This document shows positions 1 through 6,006 of a DNA stretch of 7,615 bases, in pieces. Position 1 is the stretch's first letter. Each line of letters starts with the position of its first letter. Origin of the DNA: CAVSWN01 sp046728115 (lineage in GTDB: Bacteria > Acidobacteriota > Vicinamibacteria > Vicinamibacterales > CAVVIG01). The DNA is taken from contig JBKPDW010000177.1 in the NCBI GenBank assembly GCA_046728115.1, positions 1 to 7,615 of the forward strand. Direction: 5' to 3'. Made by a program: the position numbers and the translations under genes. The notes beneath the pieces were generated by a model. The model saw nothing but the letters and a program-made list of their open reading frames with translations, was not told the DNA's origin and did no database searches.

Positions 1-23
1 ATCAAGAGTCGCAGGGGTCTCGG

Positions 24-108
24 AAATCCTCGATCTTTTTGAGAAGGATAGTTAGCTCAATGTTTATGCGGGTGAACTGCAAGTGCGCCCACCAAGTGCG
101 CCCACCAC
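24..108 (+). repeat. 85-bp interspersed repeat, copy 1
   Basis: First of three copies of an 85-bp intergenic element (others at 803-887 and 5551-5635), all in the same orientation. By eye it differs from copy 2 at about 11 positions and from copy 3 at about 9, with no gaps. It opens with AAATCCTCGATCTT, where ATCCT can pair with AGGAT about 14 nt later across a T-rich loop. It ends with two tandem 13-bp units AAGTGCGCCCACC (81-93 and 94-106). Loose similarity (a GTCGC and a CTC motif) extends some 15 bp to the left. The gene that should precede this copy lies outside the window. No transposase, target duplication or terminal inverted repeat is visible, and the function is unknown. Confidence 0.85.
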
Positions 109-273
109 TGGCCGGGCAGGACGGCGATAGCGAGTCATCAGCGAGAGACCCGAAAATAGGGTGGCCGGGCGAAATGGGCTCGATTCATGCGGGCTCGGCG
201 CGTGCCTACGCTGACCGAGTCGCGAGTCTCATCAAACTAAGGTGACCAACCGAGCGAACACGTAAACTGGCCT

Positions 274-280
274 GGGAGGA
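274..280 (+). promoter_or_regulatory. Ribosome binding site of the SnoaL-like gene
   Basis: GGGAGGA lies 3 nt before the ATG at 284. It is a strong Shine-Dalgarno match and fixes the start of the 152-residue protein. The 175 bp between the repeat and this gene (109-283) contain no convincing -35/-10 pair. They do contain a 9-bp direct repeat TGGCCGGGC at 109-117 and 162-170. Confidence 0.7.
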
Positions 281-283
281 ATC

Positions 284-742
284 ATGTTTTTCTGGAGCCA
301 CGTGGCGATCGTCGTAGCGCTCGCCGGAAGCATCTATGCTGCGCCGGCCGGCGAAGACGAAACTGCGATCCGAACGATGGTCGATCAAGCCGTCAAGCGT
401 CTGAACAAGGGTGACCTAACCGCCCTCGAGGAGTTCTGGGACGAGGGCGCCGACTACGTCGGCGTTGATGGCGAGTTGATCAAGGGAAGGACTCAGATTC
501 AAGCACTGTTTCGTAAGGCTGCGGGGCAAACCGGACAGCAGACCGCTATGATCGAACAGATTCGCTTCATCACGCCGGAAATCGCAACGGTCGATGGCAT
601 ATGGATCGTCACCGGTGCTCGGGATGGAACGGGCCAGGAATTGCCTCCGATCAAGGGCAGAGGGTTTGAAGTCGTTCAGAAGAAGAGCGGGCGATGGAGA
701 TTCGTCTTGACGCGGGAGATGGTGATCTTCGGCGGAAAGTGA
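284..742 (+). CDS. Exported SnoaL/NTF2-like (DUF4440, SgcJ/EcaC-type) protein
   Basis: This 152-residue protein has a hydrophobic N-terminus (about residues 4-20) ending in an Ala-rich stretch around 19-22. That resembles a Sec signal peptide with cleavage near A20/A22, although the n-region lacks Lys or Arg. Residues 24-145 fit the cone-shaped NTF2-like fold: an N-terminal helix (ETAIRTMVDQAVKRLNKGD), the 'ALEEFWDEGADYV' turn, a 'G...IKGRTQIQALFR' segment, then beta strands ending in a 'W.FVLTREM' strand. This is the layout of DUF4440/SgcJ-EcaC-type proteins, which are common in Acidobacteriota. Many members are automatically labelled oxidoreductases, but few have a proven reaction, so no substrate is assigned. 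The start is supported by GGGAGGA at 274-280. The gene is flanked on both sides by copies of the 85-bp repeat and is separated from the PadR gene by about 250 bp, so it is probably its own transcript. Confidence 0.85.
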   Translation: MFFWSHVAIVVALAGSIYAAPAGEDETAIRTMVDQAVKRLNKGDLTALEEFWDEGADYVGVDGELIKGRTQIQALFRKAAGQTGQQTAMIEQIRFITPEIATVDGIWIVTGARDGTGQELPPIKGRGFEVVQKKSGRWRFVLTREMVIFGGK

Positions 743-802
743 GTTGCCGTGACGCGGGGCCTCTGCCCAATGTCTCTTGTGTCCGAGTGTCGCGCCTCTC
801 AC

Positions 803-887
803 AAATCCTCGATCTTCTTGCGGAGGATAATCGGCTCAATGTTTATGCGGGTAAACTCGACGTGCGCCCACCAGGTGCGCCCACCAC
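803..887 (+). repeat. 85-bp interspersed repeat, copy 2
   Basis: Second copy, starting 60 bp after the stop of the SnoaL-like gene. It matches copy 3 at about 77 of 85 positions by eye, without gaps, and the match with copy 3 extends left through a CGCCTC-x-CAC motif. ATCCTC and GAGGAT (805-810 and 822-827) can form a 6-bp stem over a T-rich loop. The two terminal 13-bp units differ here at one base: ACGTGCGCCCACC at 860-872 and AGGTGCGCCCACC at 873-885. The remainder of the 743-989 gap holds no supported gene. Confidence 0.88.
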
Positions 888-958
888 GGAGTCGGATTTC
901 CGGATGTCGCTGAACGTTGCGGTCTCGGCACGAGCGTCAAGATGAGCCCATCTAGTAC

Positions 959-988
959 TTGACGCATATACATATCACTTGATATACA
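959..988 (+). promoter_or_regulatory. Candidate promoter of the padR operon
   Basis: A TTGACG -35-like hexamer (959-964) is followed after 18 bp by a TATACA -10-like hexamer (983-988). The local AT-richness stands out against the GC-rich surroundings. Transcription would start at about 994-997, essentially at the GTG codon at 996. That would make the regulator mRNA leaderless, and it fits the absence of a Shine-Dalgarno sequence. The promoter call rests on motif matches only. Confidence 0.5.
972..985. promoter_or_regulatory. Palindromic operator candidate for the PadR protein
   Basis: ATATCACTTGATAT is a perfect 6-bp inverted repeat (ATATCA and TGATAT) around a 2-bp centre. It lies between the -35 and -10 elements and overlaps the -10. 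ACTTGA also occurs as a direct repeat at 957-962 and 977-982, exactly 20 bp (about two helical turns) apart. PadR dimers usually bind short dyads in their own promoter, so this is the natural autoregulatory site. Binding is inferred. Confidence 0.5.
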
Positions 989-995
989 GTTGGGC

Positions 996-1352
996 GTGCC
1001 AAGATCGAAGCCCGACGCGTTCCTCCCGCTCAAGAGCAACTGGTTCCACATTCTCGTCTGCCTGGTCGAGCGCGAGCAGCATGGCTACGGCATCATGCAG
1101 GACGTGCTGGAACGGAGCGGCGGAAAGGTGCGGCTGTGGCCGGCAACCTTGTACGGCTCGTTGAAACGGCTGATCGAGAAGGGACTGATCGCCGAGTCCG
1201 GCGATCGTCCAGCGCCTGAGCTCGACGATGCCCGTCGTCGGTATTACAAGCTGACGCCGCTCGGCCGGCAGGTGCTCGATCTGGAAAGTCAGCGACTCAA
1301 GGATCTGGTGCGGGTGCTCGATGCGCGACGCCGACAGGAGGCGCGATCATGA
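996..1352 (+). CDS. PadR-family transcriptional regulator (acidobacterial, ADOP-associated type)
   Basis: This 118-residue winged-helix repressor spans the full usual length of the short PadR class. Residues 14-90 form the DNA-binding domain: 'WFHILVCLVEREQHGYGIMQDV' (helices 1-2), 'LWPATLYGSLKRLIEKGLI' (recognition helix, about 48-65) and the wing 'RRYYKLTPLGRQVL' (about 81-94). A basic, probably helical tail at 95-118 would form the dimer arm. The GLWPATLYGSLKRL-like signature matches PadR proteins found beside ADOP permeases. The start is uncertain: GTG at 996 is preferred because a promoter at 959-988 would put the 5' end there. TTG at 990, adding two residues, is the only other in-frame choice before a stop. 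No Shine-Dalgarno is seen. The last codons overlap the next gene by 4 bp (ATGA), indicating translational coupling. It probably represses its own operon. Confidence 0.9.
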   Translation: MPRSKPDAFLPLKSNWFHILVCLVEREQHGYGIMQDVLERSGGKVRLWPATLYGSLKRLIEKGLIAESGDRPAPELDDARRRYYKLTPLGRQVLDLESQRLKDLVRVLDARRRQEARS

Positions 1353-2029
1353 GCACGTTCGTGATGGGGTGCTGCCGCGCCTATCGGCGCATTGCGCTCG
1401 CCTTTCCTCACCAGTACCGGACGATCTGCGGTGATGGACTGGAGCAGCTCGGCGAAGACGTCGTGCCGCGTGTGTGGCAGCAGCAGGGTGTCGTCGGGTT
1501 GATTCGGCTGTTCGGGGATCTCGCGTTACGTCTGCCATGCGAACACGTCTCGACGTGGGCAGACAGATTGAGGGAGGCAACCATGGCAGATGATGTCTTC
1601 GAAGGTACGTGGCGCGCCAGGCAGAGCGAGCCCTCGTTGTGGAAGGTCGATCGGCCGGCGCCGCAGCAGGCCTATCTGCGGTTCGAGCCCACCGACACCG
1701 GGTATCTGATGCTGGCATACGGCGTGGTGAACGGGGAGGCGTGTGCCGAGCGCCCGCAGACGATCATCGCGGACGGACGTCGCCGCCCCGTGCTCGACTT
1801 GAGCGGACGGCCGATCCCAGGTGTGCCTGTAGGCGCGACGACGTTCGGCAGCCGGCCGGATCCCCAAACCCTCGAGCTCGGGACAGAGGTGGACGGTCAG
1901 GTGCTCGGGGCCGGACGGTACAAGGTGTCCGCCGATGGAAAGACACTCACCGTCACGAACAAAGGCAGCGGACCCAAGGGGCCTTTCGAAGTCGAGATGG
2001 TGCTCGAGCGGGTCGTCCCGGCGCCTTAG
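1349..2029 (+). CDS. Permease-prefix domain fused to a lipocalin-like beta domain
   Basis: The ORF encodes 226 residues in two parts. Residues 8-75 (YRRIALAFPHQYRTICGDG, LEQLGEDVV, GLIRLFGDLALRLP) resemble the 'permease prefix' region that normally precedes the first membrane helix of ADOP permeases in acidobacteria. Here no membrane segment follows. Residues 80-222 instead look like a small secreted-type beta domain: an opening 'FEGTWRA', a central 'TDTGYLMLAYGV', and 'SADGKTLTVTNKG' at 194-206. This pattern is common in acidobacterial lipocalin-like proteins of unknown ligand. The ATG overlaps the padR stop (ATGA), so translation from 1349 is likely coupled. Met79 (ATG at 1583) also has a strong Shine-Dalgarno in front, so a separate 148-residue product consisting of the beta domain alone is possible. 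No signal peptide is seen at either start. The molecular function is unknown. Confidence 0.8.
   Translation: MSTFVMGCCRAYRRIALAFPHQYRTICGDGLEQLGEDVVPRVWQQQGVVGLIRLFGDLALRLPCEHVSTWADRLREATMADDVFEGTWRARQSEPSLWKVDRPAPQQAYLRFEPTDTGYLMLAYGVVNGEACAERPQTIIADGRRRPVLDLSGRPIPGVPVGATTFGSRPDPQTLELGTEVDGQVLGAGRYKVSADGKTLTVTNKGSGPKGPFEVEMVLERVVPAP
1572..1577 (+). promoter_or_regulatory. Internal ribosome binding site before Met79 of the fusion gene
   Basis: GGGAGG sits 5 nt before an in-frame ATG at 1583, exactly at the boundary between the prefix segment and the beta domain. It is a better Shine-Dalgarno than anything before the 1349 start. It may allow independent translation of the beta domain (1583-2029), or be left over from a time when that domain was a stand-alone gene. 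Confidence 0.5.
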
Positions 2030-2036
2030 CGCACAT

Positions 2037-2043
2037 AGAGGAG
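2037..2043 (+). promoter_or_regulatory. Ribosome binding site of the serine hydrolase gene
   Basis: AGAGGAG lies 4 nt before the ATG at 2048, within the 18-bp gap after the preceding stop codon. It supports this start, which gives an intact signal peptide. Confidence 0.7.
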
Positions 2044-2047
2044 TCGC

Positions 2048-3406
2048 ATGCAACCTTGCGTCGACAGGCATCTGCTCACCTTCGTGCTGCTGGCGTGGCT
2101 CGGTGGGGCCACCGTCTGCTTCGCGCAGGACGTCGCTCGGATGGATCAGGTCGTGCAGTCCTATGTCAGCAGTGGAACCTTCGCCGGTTCCGTGCTCGTC
2201 GCCCGCGGCCGCGACGTGATCGTCAGCAAGGGCTACGGTCTGGCAAACGTCGAGTGGAACATCCCGAGCAGTCCGAGCGCACGGTTCAGAGTGGCGTCGA
2301 TCACGAAGCAATTCACGGCCGCCGCGATCCTGCTCCTCGAAGAGCGCGGGCGACTGAAGATCGGTGACCTCGTCAAGACGCATCTGCCCGAGGCGCCAGC
2401 GACATGGGACCGCATGACGATCTTTCACTTGCTGACGCACACCGCCGGATTCCCAGGCCTGTTTCCGACGCTCACCGCTCGTCAGGCATCGGTCGAAAGC
2501 GCAGACGGCACGGTCGCGGGATACGTTGCCGCGCTGATGCAGCAGCCACTCGAGTCGCAGCCGGGCGAGCGTTTCAACTACGCGAACGCGGGCTACTTCG
2601 TCCTCGGGCACCTTATTCAGCAGCTCACCGGGAAGTCCTACGAGACGTTCCTCCGCGAGAACATCTTCACGCCGCTTGGCATGAAAGACTCGGCGCTCGA
2701 CAGCCCCAGTGTGATCGCGCGCCGCGCCGGGTCGTACACTGTGACGCCGAACGGTCTCGTCAACGCCTCCTATGCTTCCGATCGAATCGTTCCGAACACG
2801 GCGGCGGGCTTGTACTCGACGACAGAAGATCTGATGCGGTGGCAGAACGGTTTGTACGGCGGCAAGGTGATCTCGAAGGCCTCGGTGCAGAAGATGACGA
2901 CGCCGTTCAAGGGCGATTACGGGCTCGGTGTGTACATCCGAACCGTTGACGGCCGTCGAGCGGCGACACACGGCGGCGGCGTGCCGCCGTTTGCCAACTT
3001 GACGTATTTCTTCGATCGCGGTATCTCGGTGGTCGTGCTCGGCAACCTCAGTGTCGCGCCGTCGGCGGAGATCGCCGGGTATCTCGGCGCGCTCGCACAC
3101 GGCGACACCGTGCAGTTGATGTCGGAGAAGAAGGCGATCACGGTCGCGCCGTCAGTGCTCGCGCGGTACGCCGGCGTGTATCAACCCGCCGTCGGCCAGA
3201 CGATGACCATCAGAGTCGAGGGCGGACAGCTTACCGCGCAGCCGGAGCGCGGCTCCGCGCTGCCGCTCCTGGCCGAGTCCGAGACTCGCTTCTTCAACCG
3301 CGACCTCCACGTCGTCGTCGAGTTCATCCGTGACGGCGCGGGCAACGTCTCCGAGCTCGTGGTGCTCCAGGGGACGCATCAGGAACGCGCGACGCGCGTG
3401 AAGTAA
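2048..3406 (+). CDS. Exported serine hydrolase, beta-lactamase/class C family
   Basis: This 452-residue protein begins with a signal peptide (residues 1-26, hydrophobic core 9-22, likely cleavage after CFA), so it should act in the periplasm or outside the cell. The serine beta-lactamase/PBP-like domain covers about 30-350 and carries all three catalytic motifs: S84-I-T-K87 (nucleophile and base), Y178-A-N180, and H308-G-G310 in place of KTG. The HxG form is usual in the AmpC-like/esterase EstB/D-aminopeptidase branch, whose members act as peptidases or esterases as often as on beta-lactams. A 'HLLTHTAG' segment (127-134) is typical of the family. A C-terminal beta domain (about 365-450, from 'LARYAGVYQP') resembles DUF3471. 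The gene sits 18 bp after the previous stop and 55 bp before the broken permease, so it is likely cotranscribed with both. The natural substrate cannot be told from sequence, and antibiotic resistance should not be assumed. Confidence 0.92.
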   Translation: MQPCVDRHLLTFVLLAWLGGATVCFAQDVARMDQVVQSYVSSGTFAGSVLVARGRDVIVSKGYGLANVEWNIPSSPSARFRVASITKQFTAAAILLLEERGRLKIGDLVKTHLPEAPATWDRMTIFHLLTHTAGFPGLFPTLTARQASVESADGTVAGYVAALMQQPLESQPGERFNYANAGYFVLGHLIQQLTGKSYETFLRENIFTPLGMKDSALDSPSVIARRAGSYTVTPNGLVNASYASDRIVPNTAAGLYSTTEDLMRWQNGLYGGKVISKASVQKMTTPFKGDYGLGVYIRTVDGRRAATHGGGVPPFANLTYFFDRGISVVVLGNLSVAPSAEIAGYLGALAHGDTVQLMSEKKAITVAPSVLARYAGVYQPAVGQTMTIRVEGGQLTAQPERGSALPLLAESETRFFNRDLHVVVEFIRDGAGNVSELVVLQGTHQERATRVK

Positions 3407-3461
3407 TCGTCGCCGCGACGAGACTCGCGTGACTCGGCGCGGTGCTGAAACGAGTTGGCAG

Positions 3462-5449
3462 ATGACGCTCTGGCAGGACCTTCGCTACGGGTTCCGGATG
3501 CTGGCGGCCAGCCCCGGATTCACGACAGTTGCGGTGCTGTCGCTCGCCATCGGCATCGGCGCCAACTGCGCCATCTTCAGCTTCGCCGATGCGCTGCTCC
3601 TCCGGGTTCGCCTTTCCACCCGGTCGGGACGTGTGGAGTCCGAAGGTCTTCTCGGCCGAGGATGAACGACAACGCGCGAGCGCATTCTACCGGGTTGTTG
3701 GGAGCCTGAAGCCCGGTGTGTCGCTGCGCACGGCTCAGGCACGCCTCGACATCGTCGCCCGCCAACTCCAACAGGAGCACCCACGGGAGGATGGGAATGT
3801 GGCGATCAGCGCCCTGTCCCTGAAAGAGTCGCTCGTCGGTGACGCGCGGCCGATTCTCACGCTGTTTCTGGTTGGCGTGGCGCTGCTACTGCTGGTGGCA
3901 TGCGCCAACGTGAGCAATCTGTTTCTCGTGCGCATGCACCGGCGGCGACAGGAGTTCGCGGTTCGAGCAGCGCTCGGCGCAGCGATTGGCCGCCTTCGCC
4001 GCCAGGTTCTCGCCGAGAGTATGGTCGTCGCGTTCATCGGGGCGACCTTGGCCGTTACTGGTGCGCACTGGGGCGTGGCCAACGCTGCGCGCGATCGTTC
4101 CCGATACCCTACCCCGCGCCGACGAGATGGCCGTTGGCTGGCTGGCCACGATCGTGGCATACGCGCTCGGGTTGGGCACCGCCGCCGGTGTCAGCCTCCT
4201 GTCGCTGGCGCGCTCGCGTGAATCGCGTCCCCTCGGGCTCAACACATCAGCCCGCACGGCGAGCGCAGCACGCAGTTGGTTGCAGGCGTGTTTCGTCGTG
4301 GTTCAGCTCGCGATGGCAATGGTTCTTGTCGTCACGGCGGGACTCTTCGTCCGTTCACTTGTCACGCTGTTGGGACAGGAGCGCGGTTTCCGCACCGATA
4401 AGGTCGCGGCAGTCACGCTGTTTGCTTGGCAGGACTATCCGCGGCCGGCGCAGCGCGCTCAATTCGTGCAGCGGGTTGTGGAGCGGTTGGCATCGCTACC
4501 TGGAGTCGAGGACGCCGGGGCCGGGTCGTCGGTGCCTCTCGCCGAAAACATTGGGCCCGAAAGCGCAACCTTGACGATTCCAGGCGTGCCCGCTGCTCCC
4601 GATCAAGCGCCAGGCGCACAGGCGTCTGTCATTTCTCCTGGGTATCTCGAGTCACTGGGCATCACCGTTCGTGAAGGCCGGGCGTTCACGTGGTTCGATC
4701 GTGCCGAATCAGCACCTGTTGTCCTGATTAACGAGCGCTTGGCGGAACGCGACTGGCCAGGACGATCGCCTCTTGGCCAGAAAATCATCGTGCGATTCGC
4801 CGGGCCACCCGTCACGCGCGAGATTGTCGGTGTCGTCAACGATGTCAGACGGAGGCTGGCACAGGATGCGCCGGCGGCTCTGTACGTTCCGCATAGCCAG
4901 TCGCCAACCGGGAGCATGACCTTCGTCGCGCATACTTCAGGTGACGCAACATCACTGCTGCCGGCCATCAAGGGCGTGATCCGGGACGTCAACGGGTCAA
5001 TTGCACTCGGGAACGTGGTGACACTCGACGGTCTCCTGGAAACGACACTGAACCCGCGCCGGTTCAATCTGAAGCTGGTGGCATTCTTCGCAATCACCGC
5101 GTTGTTGCTGGCGACCGTAGGCACGTATGGCCTCATCGCCTACACGACAAACGAACGGTTGAAAGAGATCGGCATTCGCATGGCGCTCGGCGCAACAGTG
5201 GGACACGTGGTGGGCGTCATCGTCGTGGACGGTGCGCGGATCGCGGCTGCAGGCGCGGTGCTAGGGTTGCTCGGGTCAGCGGCGATGAGCCGACTGGTTC
5301 GCGGGATGTTGTACGGCATCACCCCTTTGGATGCCCCGACTTACGCGGCTGGCGCCTTCGTAGTCATCGTCATGGCGCTGTTCGCCTGCGGGTTACCCGC
5401 GTATCGAGCCTCGCGCCTCGACCCATTGAAAGTCTTACACACGGATTGA
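3462..5449 (+). pseudogene. Broken ADOP (MacB/FtsX-like) ABC permease
   Basis: The remains of an ADOP permease lie in three reading frames. Piece A (3462 to about 3606) gives 'MTLWQDLRYGFRMLAASPGF' and the first membrane helix up to 'ADALLLR'. Piece B (about 3607-4081) resumes at 'DVWSPKVFSAED', then 'VVGSLKPGVSL', two or more helices and the FtsX signature 'EFAVRAALGAAIGRLRRQVLAES'. Piece C (about 4082-5449) continues from 'TLRAIVPDTLPRADEM' through the second periplasmic core and the second FtsX domain ('KEIGIRMALGATVGHVV') to 'DPLKVL'. Related proteins normally have roughly 150 residues between pieces A and B, so most of the first periplasmic core is deleted and the frame is changed. The B/C break looks like one extra A at 4081-4082, because removing it restores 'WGVATLRAIVPDTLP'. 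The start follows the usual MTLWQDLRYG beginning; GTG at 3429 is a less likely alternative. Such permeases are thought to move or release substrates at the inner membrane, but this copy should not make a working protein. Confidence 0.87.
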
Positions 5450-5525
5450 CAACGGCTGGAAAGCGACCTGCACGCACGCAGGAAGCCTCTTCGGTGCGTC
5501 AAACCGACTTCCCCAACGCGGCGGC

Positions 5526-5542
5526 CGAGTGCAACGCACTCG
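5526..5542 (+). other. Hairpin after the permease pseudogene
   Basis: CGAGTGC and GCACTCG form a perfect 7-bp stem around an AAC loop, 76 bp after the permease stop and 8 bp before repeat copy 3. No U-run follows, so it is not a standard intrinsic terminator. It could help transcript ending or 3' end protection. Confidence 0.45.
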
Positions 5543-5550
5543 CCTCGCAC

Positions 5551-5635
5551 AAATCCTCGATCTTTTTGGGGAGGATAGTTGGCGCAATGTTTAGGCGGGT
5601 GAACTCGAGGTGCGCCCACCAGGTGCGCCCACCAC
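5551..5635 (+). repeat. 85-bp interspersed repeat, copy 3
   Basis: Third gap-free copy, starting 101 bp after the stop of the broken permease and in the same orientation as the other two. ATCCTC and GAGGAT can pair across a T-rich loop. Here both terminal 13-bp units are identical: AGGTGCGCCCACC at 5608-5620 and 5621-5633. In this copy the minus-strand reading continues past the end where copy 2 has a TGA stop. Confidence 0.88.
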
Positions 5636-5658
5636 TGAGGCGGGTTGCGCAACAATGA

Positions 5659-5691
5659 GAACCGACCGTTGAGGCAGAGCCTCGTCGGTTC
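5659..5691. terminator. Strong compound hairpin between convergent transcripts (possible terminator)
   Basis: GAACCGAC (5659-5666) pairs perfectly with GTCGGTTC (5684-5691). Inside, GAGGC (5671-5675) pairs with GCCTC (5679-5683) around an AGA loop. This gives about 13 bp of stem interrupted by one CGTT bulge on the left arm. It lies between the plus-strand operon and the convergent minus-strand permease, so a bidirectional terminator role is plausible. There is no clear U-tract on either side. A 10-bp palindrome GTTGCGCAAC (5644-5653) sits just to its left. Confidence 0.45.
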
Positions 5692-6006
5692 GGTCAATGA
5701 GATCGCGCGAGGCTGGAAGCAGCGACCTTCCGCTGCGTCCGCTCGCTAGGAATGCGAAAACAGGCTCGCCTCATTCCCCGAAACGCTAAAGGCGGTAATC
5801 CCGCGAGGGTCTACCCCGATCAGGTCGGCGCCGCTTTCAGCGTGTGACGGCCGTTGCGAGCGGCGGCCCGGTCGAGCGCCTGCGCGGCGCGTCGGATCTA
5901 CGAGTATCTTTCGGAAACCAGTCCGCGAACGATCGGATGGAGATTCGAGAGCGGCATGGAACCCGAGGACAGCCGGAGCAGATCACTCGATCCCACGCGT
6001 GCGACG
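5692..6006. other. Gene-free convergent intergenic stretch with small hairpins
   Basis: No supported coding sequence lies here; the reading frames that cross it on the minus strand are shadows of the permease gene. Several short dyads are visible: GCAGCG/CGCTGC with a 6-nt loop (5719-5736); GGAATG/CATTCC enclosing an AGGC/GCCT pair (5749-5777); GCGG/CCGC (5792-5804); and GGGT/ACCC (5807-5816). No tRNA or rRNA was recognised. The cluster of dyads over about 160 bp (5659-5816) could be a structured RNA or repeat debris. Confidence 0.4.

Noticed and set aside
81..106. CRISPR array or minisatellite from the 13-bp tandem units
   Set aside because: There are only two adjoining units per element, with no spacers and no cas genes.
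39..245. Small plus-strand open frame over repeat copy 1
   Set aside because: It runs through the repeat and leader sequence with no recognisable protein. The equivalent frame is not kept open in the same way in the other copies.
803..830. Left end of the repeat as an intrinsic terminator
   Set aside because: The stem is only 5-6 bp, the T-run lies in the loop and not after the stem, and nothing U-rich follows.
24..887. Repeat copies as integron attC sites flanking gene cassettes
   Set aside because: The 85-bp element is not an overall imperfect palindrome, I could not find properly spaced RYYYAAC and GTTRRRY core sites, no integrase is present, and the second block is about 4.7 kb long.
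1526..3100. Long open frame (524 codons) on the minus strand
   Set aside because: It lies antisense to the fusion gene and the serine hydrolase, both with recognisable domains and ribosome binding sites. Its Arg/His-rich composition is typical of a GC-rich shadow frame.
3429..3461. GTG at 3429 as the permease start
   Set aside because: It adds 11 residues with no family similarity and has no Shine-Dalgarno. The ATG at 3462 gives the standard MTLWQDLRYG beginning.
5696..5836. tRNA gene in the convergent gap
   Set aside because: The short dyads do not form a cloverleaf, and no T-arm (GGTTCRANYCC-like) with a matching acceptor stem was found.
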